Shown: piece by piece, positions 40,564 through 49,102 of the stretch
Numbering within the stretch: position 1 is the first letter of the stretch
How the letters are laid out: each line of letters begins with the position of its first letter
Assembly (NCBI GenBank): GCA_031359995.1
Contig: JANMAT010000016.1
Span: 57,206-121,205 of the forward strand
Source of the DNA: JANMAT01 sp031359995
Lineage (GTDB): Bacteria > Actinomycetota > Acidimicrobiia > Acidimicrobiales > Ilumatobacteraceae
Length of the DNA: 64,000 nt
Direction: 5' to 3'
Program-made: the position numbers and the translations under genes
The notes under the pieces: model-generated
Told to the model about the DNA's origin: nothing
Database searches by the model: none
What the model saw: the letters and a program-made list of their open reading frames with translations, nothing else

Positions 40564-41372
40564 GCGATGAGAGCCCGGTCGGCTACGTGGTCGACGAGCC
40601 CGTGGCCGTCATCACGCTCGATCGCCCCGAGAAGCTGAACGCCCTCACCTACCCGATGCTGCGTGACATCCGCGCCGCGGTGGAGCGGGCCGAGGCCGAC
40701 CCCCGCGTCGTCGGCATCGTGATCACCGGCGCCGGCCGCGGCTTCTGCGCCGGGCTCGACGCCGACGTGCTGCGCGCCACCACCGAGGGCTCGGTGGCCC
40801 GTAGCGAGGGCGGCGCGGCCAGCGACGAGATCCCCGGCCTGTTCACCTACCTGCTGGCCGTGGGCAAGCCGATCATCGCCGCCGTCAACGGCGTGGCCGC
40901 CGGCGGCGGGTTCGTGCTCGCCGTGATGTGCGACCTCCGCTTTGGGTCGACCGACGCGTCGTTCACCACCATCTTCTCCAAGCGCGGCCTCGTGGCCGAG
41001 CACGGCACGAGCTGGATCGTGCCCCGCCTGCTCGGCGCCGGGCGCGCCCTCGACCTGCTGTGGAGCTCGCGCAAGATCGGGGCCGACGAGGCGATGCGCA
41101 TCGGCCTGGTCGAGGCCGTGGTGCCGGCCGAGCAGCTGCTCGACCACGCCAAGCGCTACGTGCAGGACCTGGCTGCCACCGTGTCACCGGCGTCGCTGCG
41201 CGACACCAAGGCCATGGTGTACCGCCACCTCGGCATCGGGTACCCCGAAGCGTTGCGTGACGCCGAGCCGATCCAGTGGCGGGCGGTGGAGAGCTCCGAC
41301 GCCACCGAGGGTGTCATGTCGTACCTCGAGCGACGACCCCCGAACTTCCGACGCCTGGGAGGCGATGCATGA
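40560..41372 (+). CDS. Enoyl-CoA hydratase/isomerase family protein
   Basis: This is a 270-residue crotonase with GAGRGFCAGLDAD and NGVAAGGGFV as oxyanion-hole segments. Glu is kept in KRGLVAEHGTSW. Start and stop both overlap neighbours (ATGA), so three genes form one translationally coupled operon. Confidence 0.9.
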   Translation: MSDESPVGYVVDEPVAVITLDRPEKLNALTYPMLRDIRAAVERAEADPRVVGIVITGAGRGFCAGLDADVLRATTEGSVARSEGGAASDEIPGLFTYLLAVGKPIIAAVNGVAAGGGFVLAVMCDLRFGSTDASFTTIFSKRGLVAEHGTSWIVPRLLGAGRALDLLWSSRKIGADEAMRIGLVEAVVPAEQLLDHAKRYVQDLAATVSPASLRDTKAMVYRHLGIGYPEALRDAEPIQWRAVESSDATEGVMSYLERRPPNFRRLGGDA

Positions 41373-42139
41373 CCGCGTTCGAGACCGTGCGCTACGAGGT
41401 GGCCGACGGCCTGGCCCGCCTGACGCTGAACCGGCCCGACCGGTTGAACTCGATGACCAACCAGATGGTGCGCGAGGCCCACGACGCCCTGCACCTGGCC
41501 GGCAACGACCCGTCGATCCGCGTGCTCGTGCTCACCGGCGAGGGCCGTGGCTTCTGCCCCGGCGCCGACCTCGACCACTTCTCGTCGGGCGCCACCGACG
41601 AGAAGCTCGACGCCCGCCACTTCCACATCACCACCATGCTGCACGAGCTGCCGGCGGTGACCGTGGCCGCGGTGAACGGCGCATGCGCCGGCGCCGGCCT
41701 CGGCTGGGCGTTGGCGTGCGACCTGCGCGTCGCAGCAGACACGGCGAAGTTCAACACCGCGTTCCTGGACGTGGCCGTCGCCGGCGACATGGGCGGCCCG
41801 TGGACGCTGTCGCGACTGGTGGGCGCGTCGAAGGCGCGCGAGCTCTACTTCCTGCCCGGCAAGTTCGACGCGGCCGAAGCGCACCGCATCGGCCTGGTGG
41901 CCCGGGTGTTCCCGGCCGACACGTTCCGCGCCGACGCCGAGCAGGTGGTGCAGCGGCTGCTCGCCGCCGCGCCGGCCGCGCTGCGCGGCATGAAGACGAA
42001 CTTCCTCGCCGCCGAGCGCATGGGGCTGGCCGACTTCGTGCAGTTCGAGTCCGAGCGCCACCTGCAGATCGCCGGCGGCAGCGGCGCCCGTGACGCCTTC
42101 CAGGCCTTCGTCGACCGCCGCCCCGCCGCCCGTTCGTAG
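41369..42139 (+). CDS. Enoyl-CoA hydratase/isomerase family protein, divergent active site
   Basis: This is a 256-residue crotonase. GEGRGFCPGADL and NGACAGAGLG form the oxyanion hole. At the usual Glu position it reads VAGDMGGPW, with Asp, so it may be an isomerase or other crotonase rather than a hydratase. It is the third gene of the operon. Confidence 0.88.
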   Translation: MTAFETVRYEVADGLARLTLNRPDRLNSMTNQMVREAHDALHLAGNDPSIRVLVLTGEGRGFCPGADLDHFSSGATDEKLDARHFHITTMLHELPAVTVAAVNGACAGAGLGWALACDLRVAADTAKFNTAFLDVAVAGDMGGPWTLSRLVGASKARELYFLPGKFDAAEAHRIGLVARVFPADTFRADAEQVVQRLLAAAPAALRGMKTNFLAAERMGLADFVQFESERHLQIAGGSGARDAFQAFVDRRPAARS

Positions 42140-42162
42140 CAACGTCAGAAAGAGGTCCTGTC

Positions 42163-42933
42163 ATGTGGTTGCGACTCCGCCAGATCGCGCTGGTAGCCGA
42201 GAACCTGGCCGCTGTGCTCGACGACTTCAACGCCGTGCTCGGGTTGGAGGTGTGCTTCAACGATCCGGGGGTCGCCACCTTCGGGCTCGAGAACGCCCTC
42301 ATGCCCGTGGGCCAGCAGTTCATCGAGGTGGTGGCCCCCACCCGTGAGGGCACCGCCGGTGGTCGCCAGCTGCAGAAGCGGGGCGGCGACGGCGGCTACA
42401 TGGTCATCAACCACACCGACGACCACGCCGCCGTGAAGCAGCGGGTGACGGACCTGGGCGTTCGCACCGTGCTCGAGTTCAGCGAGCACGGCTACGACTG
42501 CCTGCAGCTGCACCCGAGCGACACGGGCGGCTCGTTCCTGGAGATCGACTTCCAGACCGGTGGCGAGGACATGAACGGTCCGTGGGCGCCGGCCGGCAAG
42601 AACTGGCAGCCGTTCGTGCGCACCGACGTGGTCAAGGGCATCAATGGCGTCGAGATCCAGGTGGCCGACCCGGCCAAGGTGGCGGCCCGCTGGAGCGAGA
42701 TCGTCGCCATCGACGTGGTCGACGGCGCCGGTGGGCACCCGACGGTGCCGTTCACCAACGCCGACGTCCGCTTCGTGCCGGTGACCGACGGGCGCGGTGA
42801 CGGCCTCGGCGGCATCGACCTGGTCGCCGTCGACGCCGACCGGGCCCGCGCCGCCGCCGCCGCCCGGGGCAAGCTGCGCGACGACGGCGTGATCATGATC
42901 TGCGGCATGCGCCTGAACCTCGTCGAGGCGTAG
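42163..42933 (+). CDS. VOC family protein (glyoxalase-like)
   Basis: This is a 256-residue two-domain VOC protein (RLRQIALVAENL, FIEVVAP, GINGVEIQVADP). Most canonical metal ligands are missing in the second half. AGAGG lies nine bases upstream of ATG 42163. It follows the crotonase gene by 23 bp and is probably the last gene of the hydrolase operon. Its role in the pathway is unknown. Confidence 0.8.
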   Translation: MWLRLRQIALVAENLAAVLDDFNAVLGLEVCFNDPGVATFGLENALMPVGQQFIEVVAPTREGTAGGRQLQKRGGDGGYMVINHTDDHAAVKQRVTDLGVRTVLEFSEHGYDCLQLHPSDTGGSFLEIDFQTGGEDMNGPWAPAGKNWQPFVRTDVVKGINGVEIQVADPAKVAARWSEIVAIDVVDGAGGHPTVPFTNADVRFVPVTDGRGDGLGGIDLVAVDADRARAAAAARGKLRDDGVIMICGMRLNLVEA

Positions 42934-42956
42934 CCCGCGCTCGACCGGGCGCCGGT

Positions 42957-43553
42957 TCAGCGGACGACGATGGCCTCGTTGTGCCACGGCGCCACGGGGC
43001 CGTCGGTGACCTCGCCGCGGAAGGCATCGGGCAGTTCCTCGACCATGTGGAGGGTCGCGCCGAGCCGGCCGAAGCCCACGAAGAAGGCGACCGTGATGCC
43101 GAGCTCCATGATCTGGGCCTCGGTGTAGTGCTGGCGCAGCTGGTCGATGAGGGCATCGTCGATGGCAAGGTGGTTCGTGGCGAACAGCTCGCCGTAGCGG
43201 ATGGCGACGCGCTCGGCGTCGGTGAGGCCGGGCGCCTCGAACGGCTGCTCCAGCGAGCACACCAGCTCCTCGGTGAGCCCGTCGCGCACGGCGTCGGTGT
43301 AGCGGATGGCCATGCAGCTGCGGCACTGGTTGTGGAACGCCACCCGCAGGCGCACCAGCTCCACCAGGCGGTCGGGCAGGGTGCGGTGGCGCTTCAGCGC
43401 ACCACCCAGCGCGCCGACCCCCAGGGCCAGATCGGGGGTGTGGGCGAAGTAGCGCATGAGGCCCTGTTCGAGCGGGGTGCGGTCCTGCGGCTTGAGCGCA
43501 GCCTGCAGCCGCGGGTCCCAGTCTTCGGGCTCGATCTTCGCCAGGCGTGCCAT
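42957..43553 (-). CDS. Carboxymuconolactone decarboxylase/AhpD-family protein
   Basis: This is a 198-residue helical protein with the CxxC motif CRSC near residue 78 and downstream residues typical of the AhpD-like subset (MAIRY, GLTEELV). It is likely an alkylhydroperoxidase-type or unknown-function enzyme. It converges on the VOC gene. A TACGCT box lies eight bases before ATG 43553. Confidence 0.87.
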   Translation of the reverse strand: MARLAKIEPEDWDPRLQAALKPQDRTPLEQGLMRYFAHTPDLALGVGALGGALKRHRTLPDRLVELVRLRVAFHNQCRSCMAIRYTDAVRDGLTEELVCSLEQPFEAPGLTDAERVAIRYGELFATNHLAIDDALIDQLRQHYTEAQIMELGITVAFFVGFGRLGATLHMVEELPDAFRGEVTDGPVAPWHNEAIVVR

Positions 43554-43561
43554 GGGGCGCG

Positions 43562-43567
43562 AGCGTA
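43562..43567 (-). promoter_or_regulatory. Putative -10 element (TACGCT) for leaderless AhpD-like gene
   Basis: On the minus strand TACGCT is followed by eight bases and ATG 43553. Confidence 0.5.
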
Positions 43568-43599
43568 CCGGGCGGGGCGGGTGGTGCGAGACTGCACCC

Positions 43600-43986
43600 A
43601 TGCCGATGCGGGAGGACTGCGTCCACTTCCAGAGCCGCATGTACGCCGACGGCGAGACCGCCCGGTACTGCACGCTCGACCTGGCTCCCGAAGCGCCCTG
43701 GCGGTGCCCGACCGACTGCGCGTCGTTCGCCCGCCTGTCGGTGGCCACCGACTTCGACCGCGGGTCGCTGGCTCGTGGGGCCGTGCCGCCCGAGCCCGAG
43801 GCCGACGCCGATGCCATCGCCGCCGTGCTCGACGAGGCCGAGGACATCGTGAACGCGGTCGGCCCCCAGGTGCTGGCCGAGCTGGCGGCCGGGGACGAGC
43901 CGTGGTGGCGCCGCTTCGTGCGCCGTCGGGGCCCGGGCGGGCCGGCCGGTCCCGGCGGGCGCCGCCCCGGTTTCAGCCGCCGCTGA
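43600..43986 (+). CDS. Hypothetical cysteine-containing small protein
   Basis: This is a 128-residue protein. The N-terminal 45 residues contain four cysteines (DCVHF, RYCTL, WRCPTDC) that could bind zinc or a cluster. The middle is acidic and the C-terminus is a Arg/Gly/Pro-rich tail. I do not recognise the family. Two ATGs (43600, 43606) are possible. Confidence 0.6.
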   Translation: MPMREDCVHFQSRMYADGETARYCTLDLAPEAPWRCPTDCASFARLSVATDFDRGSLARGAVPPEPEADADAIAAVLDEAEDIVNAVGPQVLAELAAGDEPWWRRFVRRRGPGGPAGPGGRRPGFSRR

Positions 43987-44053
43987 GTTCGGCGCAGATG
44001 CTCGATGAGTCCGTCGAACCGCATCGGCCGGGGAGGACCCGGCGACCAGCTGG

Positions 44054-44533
44054 TCAGGGGCTGGCCTTGGCCCCGGTCCGCCAGTCGGGCACGCTCGGCG
44101 CGGCGGGCTCCAGCGACCGCAGGTACGTCACGAGCTGGCGAATCTGCTCGTCGGTGAGCGGACCGCCGTAGTCGAGGCTCCACGCCGACATCGAGCTCCC
44201 GGGCACGCCGCCGGTGATGATCAGCCCGATCTGGCCGTCGGAGGTGGCCGACAGGAACTGCTTCGCGTTCAGGGTGGGTGCCGAACCACCGGTCGCCTGG
44301 GCGCCGTGGCACGAGGCGCAGCTCTGCTGGAACAGGGCGGCACCGATGCGTTGGTAGGACGCCGTCTGCTGGGCCTTGGCCTCGGAGCGCAGGTGCGGCT
44401 CGCGCAGCCGGTACAGCGGAAAGGCGACGATGAGCACGAGCATGAAGACGAGCCCGACAGTGTAGTGGCGGTCGAGGCTGCGCTCCAGCCAGCGGGGATC
44501 ACCGTGTTCGGGCGGGGTGGCGGGAGGCGGCAT
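44054..44533 (-). CDS. Membrane-anchored mono-haem cytochrome c
   Basis: This is a 159-residue protein. One N-terminal helix (about 26-42) anchors it. The haem motif CASCH lies near residue 75, with a later Met in SMSAWS as the likely sixth ligand. It is the last gene of the cytochrome b operon and should accept electrons from the Rieske protein. Confidence 0.92.
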   Translation of the reverse strand: MPPPATPPEHGDPRWLERSLDRHYTVGLVFMLVLIVAFPLYRLREPHLRSEAKAQQTASYQRIGAALFQQSCASCHGAQATGGSAPTLNAKQFLSATSDGQIGLIITGGVPGSSMSAWSLDYGGPLTDEQIRQLVTYLRSLEPAAPSVPDWRTGAKASP

Positions 44534-44536
44534 CGC

Positions 44537-45031
44537 TCAGGTCTTCTCGGCGCACGACGGGCCCTTGGCCGGCGTGAGGTAGGTGGCGGCACCGCGGTCG
44601 GGTCCGTCGACGCGCTTGTTGGTGTCGACGATCAGCACGTCGCCATCGACGCTGATGGGGTGGTGGTCCATGCCCCGCGGCGACGGTCCGGCGATCCACT
44701 CACCGCCGAGGTCGAACACGGAGCCGTGGCACGGGCACTCGAAGCGGCCGCTGCTGTCGCAGAACGGCACCCGGCACCCGAGGTGCGGGCACTTCTGCGA
44801 GAGGGCGAACAGGTGGCCGTCGGCGTTGGCGACCCAGAACCGTCCCTCGCGGACGTAGGTGGCGGTGTCCTTGGCGTAGTCGGTGGGGCTTCCGACGCGC
44901 AGCTTGCCCAGCGCGGCGTTGGACGCGAGGGGCCGGAGCAGCTCCCACGACGTCCACGCCGCGGCCGAGGCGAGCAGCCCGGTGCAGGCCTTCCACCCGT
45001 TGCGCAGCAGCTTTCGACGAGTAAGGGACAT
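44537..45031 (-). CDS. Rieske [2Fe-2S] protein
   Basis: This is a 164-residue protein with an N-terminal RRK and a helix that suggests Tat-dependent export. The cluster ligands are in CPHLGC and CPCHGS. The spacing and the disulfide cysteines match quinol-oxidising Rieske subunits. It lies directly between cytochrome c and cytochrome b. Confidence 0.94.
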   Translation of the reverse strand: MSLTRRKLLRNGWKACTGLLASAAAWTSWELLRPLASNAALGKLRVGSPTDYAKDTATYVREGRFWVANADGHLFALSQKCPHLGCRVPFCDSSGRFECPCHGSVFDLGGEWIAGPSPRGMDHHPISVDGDVLIVDTNKRVDGPDRGAATYLTPAKGPSCAEKT

Positions 45032-45040
45032 GACCTCTCC

Positions 45041-46417
45041 TCAGAGCTCGATGTAGGAGTGACGCCACGGGGGCACGAACTTCCAACCGGGTCCCCGGAA
45101 CGCCAGGCCGATGACGGTCAGCGTCACCGCCACGGCGATCACCACCAGGAAGGCGCAGATGGCCACCTTGCGACGCCGAGCCTCGGTGGCCGGGTTGCGG
45201 TCGATGTACGGCAGCAGGGTGAGCACGGTGAGGGCACCGGTGGGGATGAGGATGCCGGCGACCAACGGGTCGAAGTGGGCGAGCAGCTCCTGCAGCCCGA
45301 CGAAGTACCACGGCGCCTTGGCCGGCTCGGGCGTCAGGTTCGGGTTGGCCAGACCGCGCAGCGGAGCGGCGAAGGCCACACCGAGGGCCAGCACGGTGGC
45401 CACCACGCCCAGGCCGACCACGACGTGGCGGATGAGCAGGTGCGGCCACGTGAACACGGTGTCGTCGGTGGGCCGGGCCTCGGCGGTGACCGACTGGCGG
45501 TCGACCACACCGAGCACCCGCACGCGGCGCCCGTCGACCTCGGGGGTCGCCGCGGTCGCGGTGACCGCGGTCGCGGTGACCGGTGCGGTCGATGCCTGCT
45601 CGGCAAAGGCGCCGGCACCCGAGCCGTCGCGGCGCACGGCGAAGCCGTCCTTGCGGACCCGCCAGATGTGCACCATGAGCACCATCACCAGCGCGACGGG
45701 CAGCACGGCGACGTGCAGGGCGTAGAAGCGCTGCAGCGCGGTCTGGCCGATCTGCTCCCCGCCGATCAGGAGCTCGCGGAGCACCTTGCCGAACAGGGGC
45801 ACGTAGTTCACCAGGTTCGTGCCCACGGTGACGGCCCAGTAGCTCAGCTGGTCCCACGGCAGCAGGTAGCCGGTGAACGAGAACCCGAGGGTGATCACGA
45901 GCAGCACCATGCCGAGCACCCAGTTGAACTGCCTCGGCCGCTTGTAGGCGCCGGCCAGGAACACCCGCGCGAGGTGGAAGAGCACGACGAGCACCATGAG
46001 GTGGGCCGACCAGCGGTGCACGTTGCGCACGAGTTGGCCGAAACCGACCCCGGTGCGCAGCTGCTGCATGTCGCCGTAGGCCGACGAGACCGACGGTGTG
46101 TAGAAGAACATCAGGTACACGCCAGTGGTGAGCAGGATGCCGAACAGCACCGTGGCGACGTACCCGAGGCGCCACGAGTACCGGTACCGCAGCACGCGCG
46201 CCGGCACCTTCACGGGGTACACGTGCAGGAACACGTTGGAGAACCCCTGCAGGGCGCGACCGCGCGGCGTGTCGAGGTGCGGGTGACGAAAGACCGACCG
46301 GGCCAGCTCGCTGTGGCGCACGCGGGCCCATCGCCCTTCGGGCACCGGGTACACGTCGGGCTCCAACCCGTCACGGGCCACGGGCGACGGCGGGTCGGTG
46401 GGCAGCACGTCGGTCAC
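45041..46417 (-). CDS. Cytochrome b, fused b6/subunit IV type
   Basis: This is a 458-residue protein. Haem histidines are in HRWSAHLMVLVVLFH (14 apart, near residue 134) and HVAVLPVALVMVLMVH (15 apart, near 232), the second spacing being of b6 type. The Qo motif is PWYF instead of PEWY. An Ala/Thr-rich linker separates the b6-like and IV-like halves. It oxidises menaquinol. GTG 46417 overlaps the upstream stop. Confidence 0.93.
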   Translation of the reverse strand: MTDVLPTDPPSPVARDGLEPDVYPVPEGRWARVRHSELARSVFRHPHLDTPRGRALQGFSNVFLHVYPVKVPARVLRYRYSWRLGYVATVLFGILLTTGVYLMFFYTPSVSSAYGDMQQLRTGVGFGQLVRNVHRWSAHLMVLVVLFHLARVFLAGAYKRPRQFNWVLGMVLLVITLGFSFTGYLLPWDQLSYWAVTVGTNLVNYVPLFGKVLRELLIGGEQIGQTALQRFYALHVAVLPVALVMVLMVHIWRVRKDGFAVRRDGSGAGAFAEQASTAPVTATAVTATAATPEVDGRRVRVLGVVDRQSVTAEARPTDDTVFTWPHLLIRHVVVGLGVVATVLALGVAFAAPLRGLANPNLTPEPAKAPWYFVGLQELLAHFDPLVAGILIPTGALTVLTLLPYIDRNPATEARRRKVAICAFLVVIAVAVTLTVIGLAFRGPGWKFVPPWRHSYIEL

Positions 46418-48237
46418 GACGCGACCTCCTTGGCGTTCACCATGGTGAGGGCCGATGGCGGGCAGCGGTTCACGCACAGCCCGCAGCGGATGCACAGCTC
46501 TTCGTCGAGCAGCAGCGCCGACTGCACCGTCGTGCCGAGGCCGGCGGTGTCGGCCCGCACGATGCTGATGCAGTCGAACGGGCAGACGTCGACGCAGAGC
46601 CCGCACAGGATGCACAGCTCGGGGTCGAGCATGATGTTGTCGAAGCAGCGCAGGCACCGCAGCGCCTCGAGCACGGCCGGTCCTTCGTCGTAGCCGGTCT
46701 CCACCTCGCCGAACCCGACGCGGCGGTCGGTGGCCACGGTGGGCACGGGCACCCTGCCGATGGCGTCGTAGCCGGTGGCCAGACGCCGGAACGAGGGTTC
46801 GACGTGCAGAGCGATGGCGCGCGGCGACGTCGGGGCCGGCGCGCCGACGGTGCCGGCCGGGTCGGCCCGCAGCGCGGCGTCGATGGCGGCAGCAGCCCGG
46901 CGGCCGTCGGCGATGGCGTCGATGAGGTTGCGTGGACCGAAGGCGACATCGCCGCCGGCCCACACCCGGGGGTGCGTGGACTGCAGCTCGCCGTGCACGG
47001 CGATGCCCCCGCCACGGGTGCGCTCGATGCCGAGGTGCTCGGGCACGAACGAGGTGTCGGGCGCCTGGCCGACGGCGAGGATCACCGTGTCCGCGGCCAC
47101 GAGCTCGACGGAGTCGGGGGCGAACACGGGCGCGAACCGGCCGGCGCTGTCCAAGACCGACACGACCTCGACGGTCTCCAGGCCGGTGACCCGGTCGGTG
47201 CCGACCACGCGGTGGGGGCCTCGTCGGTAGCGGATGGTGATGCCCTCCGACTCGGCCTCCTCGATCTCCTCGCGCGCCGCGGGCATCTCGGCGAACGACT
47301 CGAGGGCCACCACGGTGACGTGCTCGACGCCGGCGCGGCGGGCGGCGCGGGCGGCGTCGAGCGTCGTGGTGAGGCCTCGGCGCGTCTCGTCGCTGGTGGC
47401 CGCCGTTGCCGCGGCTGGCGCGGCGGTGTCGTGCGCCGCGGCGCGCAACGCCGAGCGGGCCACGTCGAAGGCCACGTTGCCGCCACCGATCACCACGACG
47501 CGCGCGCCGAGCTCGACGTGGAAGCCGCGGTTGACGTTGAGCAGGAACTCGACGGCGCGCAGCACCCCGTCGAGCTCGTGACCGGGGATGTCGAGGTCGC
47601 GACCGCGTGAGGCACCGACGCACACGAACACGGCGTCGTGACGCTCGAGCAGGTCGTCGAAGGTGACATCGACCCCGACCCGGCAGCCGAGCCGCACCTC
47701 GACGCCGAGGCTGATGATGGCCTCGGTCTCGCGCTCGATGAGCGTGCGGGGCAGGCGGTACTCGGGGATCCCGTGCACCATCATCCCGCCGAGACGCTGC
47801 TCGCCCTCGTACACCGTGACGGCGTGCCCGGCCAGGCGCAGGTCGTGGGCGGCGGCCAGCCCGCCCGGTCCGCCACCCACCACCGCCACCGACCGAGTGC
47901 CCACCGGCGGTACCGGGCCGTGGCCCTCGTGCCAGTGCACGGCGCCGGTGAAGCTCTCGACACCGAAGCGTTCGGCGACGAAGCGCTTCAGCGCCCGTAT
48001 CGAGACCGGCGCGTCGACCTTCCCCCGTCGGCATGCCGTCTCGCACGGCGCTGCGCAGACGCGACCGCAGATGGACGGGAACGGGTTCGAGGCCCGCGCC
48101 AGCCCGTAGGCGTCGGCGAACCGGCCCTCGGCGATGGCCACGACGTACGCGCCGGCGTCGGTGTGCACCGGGCAGGCGGCCCGGCAGGGTTCGTTCGCCC
48201 ACAGCCACTCGGCGTCGGGGACGGCGGGTGGGCTCAT
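46414..48237 (-). CDS. NAD(P)/FAD oxidoreductase with N-terminal Fe-S and two C-terminal 4Fe-4S clusters (GltD-like)
   Basis: This is a 607-residue protein. N-terminal cysteines (CRAACPVH, ICGRVCAAPCETACRRG) match the Fer4_20 Fe-S domain of GltD-like proteins. Two Rossmann motifs follow: VVGGGPGGLAAAHD (FAD, about residue 130) and VVIGGGNVAFD (NAD(P), about 250). GGDVAFGPRNLIDAI ends the flavin domain. Two ferredoxin motifs CILCGLCVDVCP and CIRCGLCVNRCP close it. It would pass electrons between NAD(P)H and the b/Rieske subunits. Confidence 0.9.
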   Translation of the reverse strand: MSPPAVPDAEWLWANEPCRAACPVHTDAGAYVVAIAEGRFADAYGLARASNPFPSICGRVCAAPCETACRRGKVDAPVSIRALKRFVAERFGVESFTGAVHWHEGHGPVPPVGTRSVAVVGGGPGGLAAAHDLRLAGHAVTVYEGEQRLGGMMVHGIPEYRLPRTLIERETEAIISLGVEVRLGCRVGVDVTFDDLLERHDAVFVCVGASRGRDLDIPGHELDGVLRAVEFLLNVNRGFHVELGARVVVIGGGNVAFDVARSALRAAAHDTAAPAAATAATSDETRRGLTTTLDAARAARRAGVEHVTVVALESFAEMPAAREEIEEAESEGITIRYRRGPHRVVGTDRVTGLETVEVVSVLDSAGRFAPVFAPDSVELVAADTVILAVGQAPDTSFVPEHLGIERTRGGGIAVHGELQSTHPRVWAGGDVAFGPRNLIDAIADGRRAAAAIDAALRADPAGTVGAPAPTSPRAIALHVEPSFRRLATGYDAIGRVPVPTVATDRRVGFGEVETGYDEGPAVLEALRCLRCFDNIMLDPELCILCGLCVDVCPFDCISIVRADTAGLGTTVQSALLLDEELCIRCGLCVNRCPPSALTMVNAKEVAS

Positions 48238-48440
48238 CGGAGCCCGCGCGTCTGCAGCCGGCGCAGGGCCCACAGCAGCCCGCCCAGCACCACCGTGAAC
48301 CACGCGGTGGTGACGGCGACGCGGGAGCTGCGGGCCATGCCCGTCAGTGAGGTCAACAACTGGTCGGGTACGTAGACGAGGAGGACGAACGCCAACGCCA
48401 CCAGAGCCACGCCGACCGCTGCCGCGCGGGGCCAGGTCAT
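48234..48440 (-). CDS. Small two-helix membrane protein of the cytochrome b operon
   Basis: This is a 68-residue protein with two predicted helices (about 6-25 and 40-58) and a basic tail. Both ends overlap neighbours by ATGA, so it is translated as part of the operon and is likely an accessory or anchor subunit. No family is recognised. Confidence 0.72.
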   Translation of the reverse strand: MTWPRAAAVGVALVALAFVLLVYVPDQLLTSLTGMARSSRVAVTTAWFTVVLGGLLWALRRLQTRGLR

Positions 48441-48931
48441 GACGTGACGGTGAACGCGGCGCGCATGCCCTGCGTGTAGTGCTTCTCGATGTTGCACACG
48501 ATCACGTACTTGCCCGCGGCGAGGTCGAGCGTCTTCGTGACGGTCTTGCCCGCATCGGTCTCGCTGATCTCGCCCACGCTGGCTGCTTCGCTGACCTTGT
48601 TGTCAGCGCCGACCTTGAGCGCGTCGAACGCCTCGTCGGTCTTCAGCATGATCATCTCGTGCTGGCGGGTGCCGGTGTTCTTGAAGGTGAACGTGACCTT
48701 GCCGGTCTTGACCGTCACCGGTGCGATGGCGAAGGACTGCGCGGTGTCCGACTGGTCGGACGCGGTGATGGCGACCGGTGCGCCGCCGCCGGCGTCGGCG
48801 GCGACCGTGACGCCACCATCTGCGCTGCTCGTGCCCGAGCTGGACGCCTTGGTGCTGCTACCGCAGCCGGCCAGGCTGCCGAGGCCGATCATGATCGCGG
48901 CGAGCGCGGCCGGGTGAGTGGAACGTCGCAT
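48437..48931 (-). CDS. Cupredoxin-like lipoprotein
   Basis: This is a 164-residue protein. The lipobox is LAGC, followed by a Ser/Gly linker. A type I copper domain has His in TRQHEMI and Cys, His and Met in VIVCNIEKHYTQGM. It is likely a mobile electron carrier for the b/Rieske/c operon, of which it is the first gene. GGGAGG precedes ATG 48931. Confidence 0.88.
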   Translation of the reverse strand: MRRSTHPAALAAIMIGLGSLAGCGSSTKASSSGTSSADGGVTVAADAGGGAPVAITASDQSDTAQSFAIAPVTVKTGKVTFTFKNTGTRQHEMIMLKTDEAFDALKVGADNKVSEAASVGEISETDAGKTVTKTLDLAAGKYVIVCNIEKHYTQGMRAAFTVTS

Positions 48932-48968
48932 TGTTGTGCCTCCCGTTGGGTGTTCCTTGTGCACCACC

Positions 48969-49028
48969 GTCCTACGCGGCGGTGTCCTGTCGACAGGGCC
49001 GAAGGTCTGCCGCCACGACGCACGTCGT
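48969..49028 (-). promoter_or_regulatory. Palindromes and putative -10 upstream of the cytochrome b operon
   Basis: CCTGTCGACAGG (48986-48997) is a perfect 12-base palindrome. ACGACG-CA-CGTCGT (49015-49028) is a second. A minus-strand TAGGAC at 48969-48974 could be the -10, so the first palindrome would cover the -35. Confidence 0.5.
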
Positions 49029-49102
49029 AAATCTTCGCGGGGGCGATTTGTTCCCACCTTCACGCTTGGTCACCCACGCGCCGGAGCGCGAGGCTGCCGC
49101 CG

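Noticed and set aside
44054..46417. Canonical qcrCAB
   Set aside because: The gene order, single-haem c, b6-like spacing and linked flavoprotein differ from actinobacterial qcrCAB.
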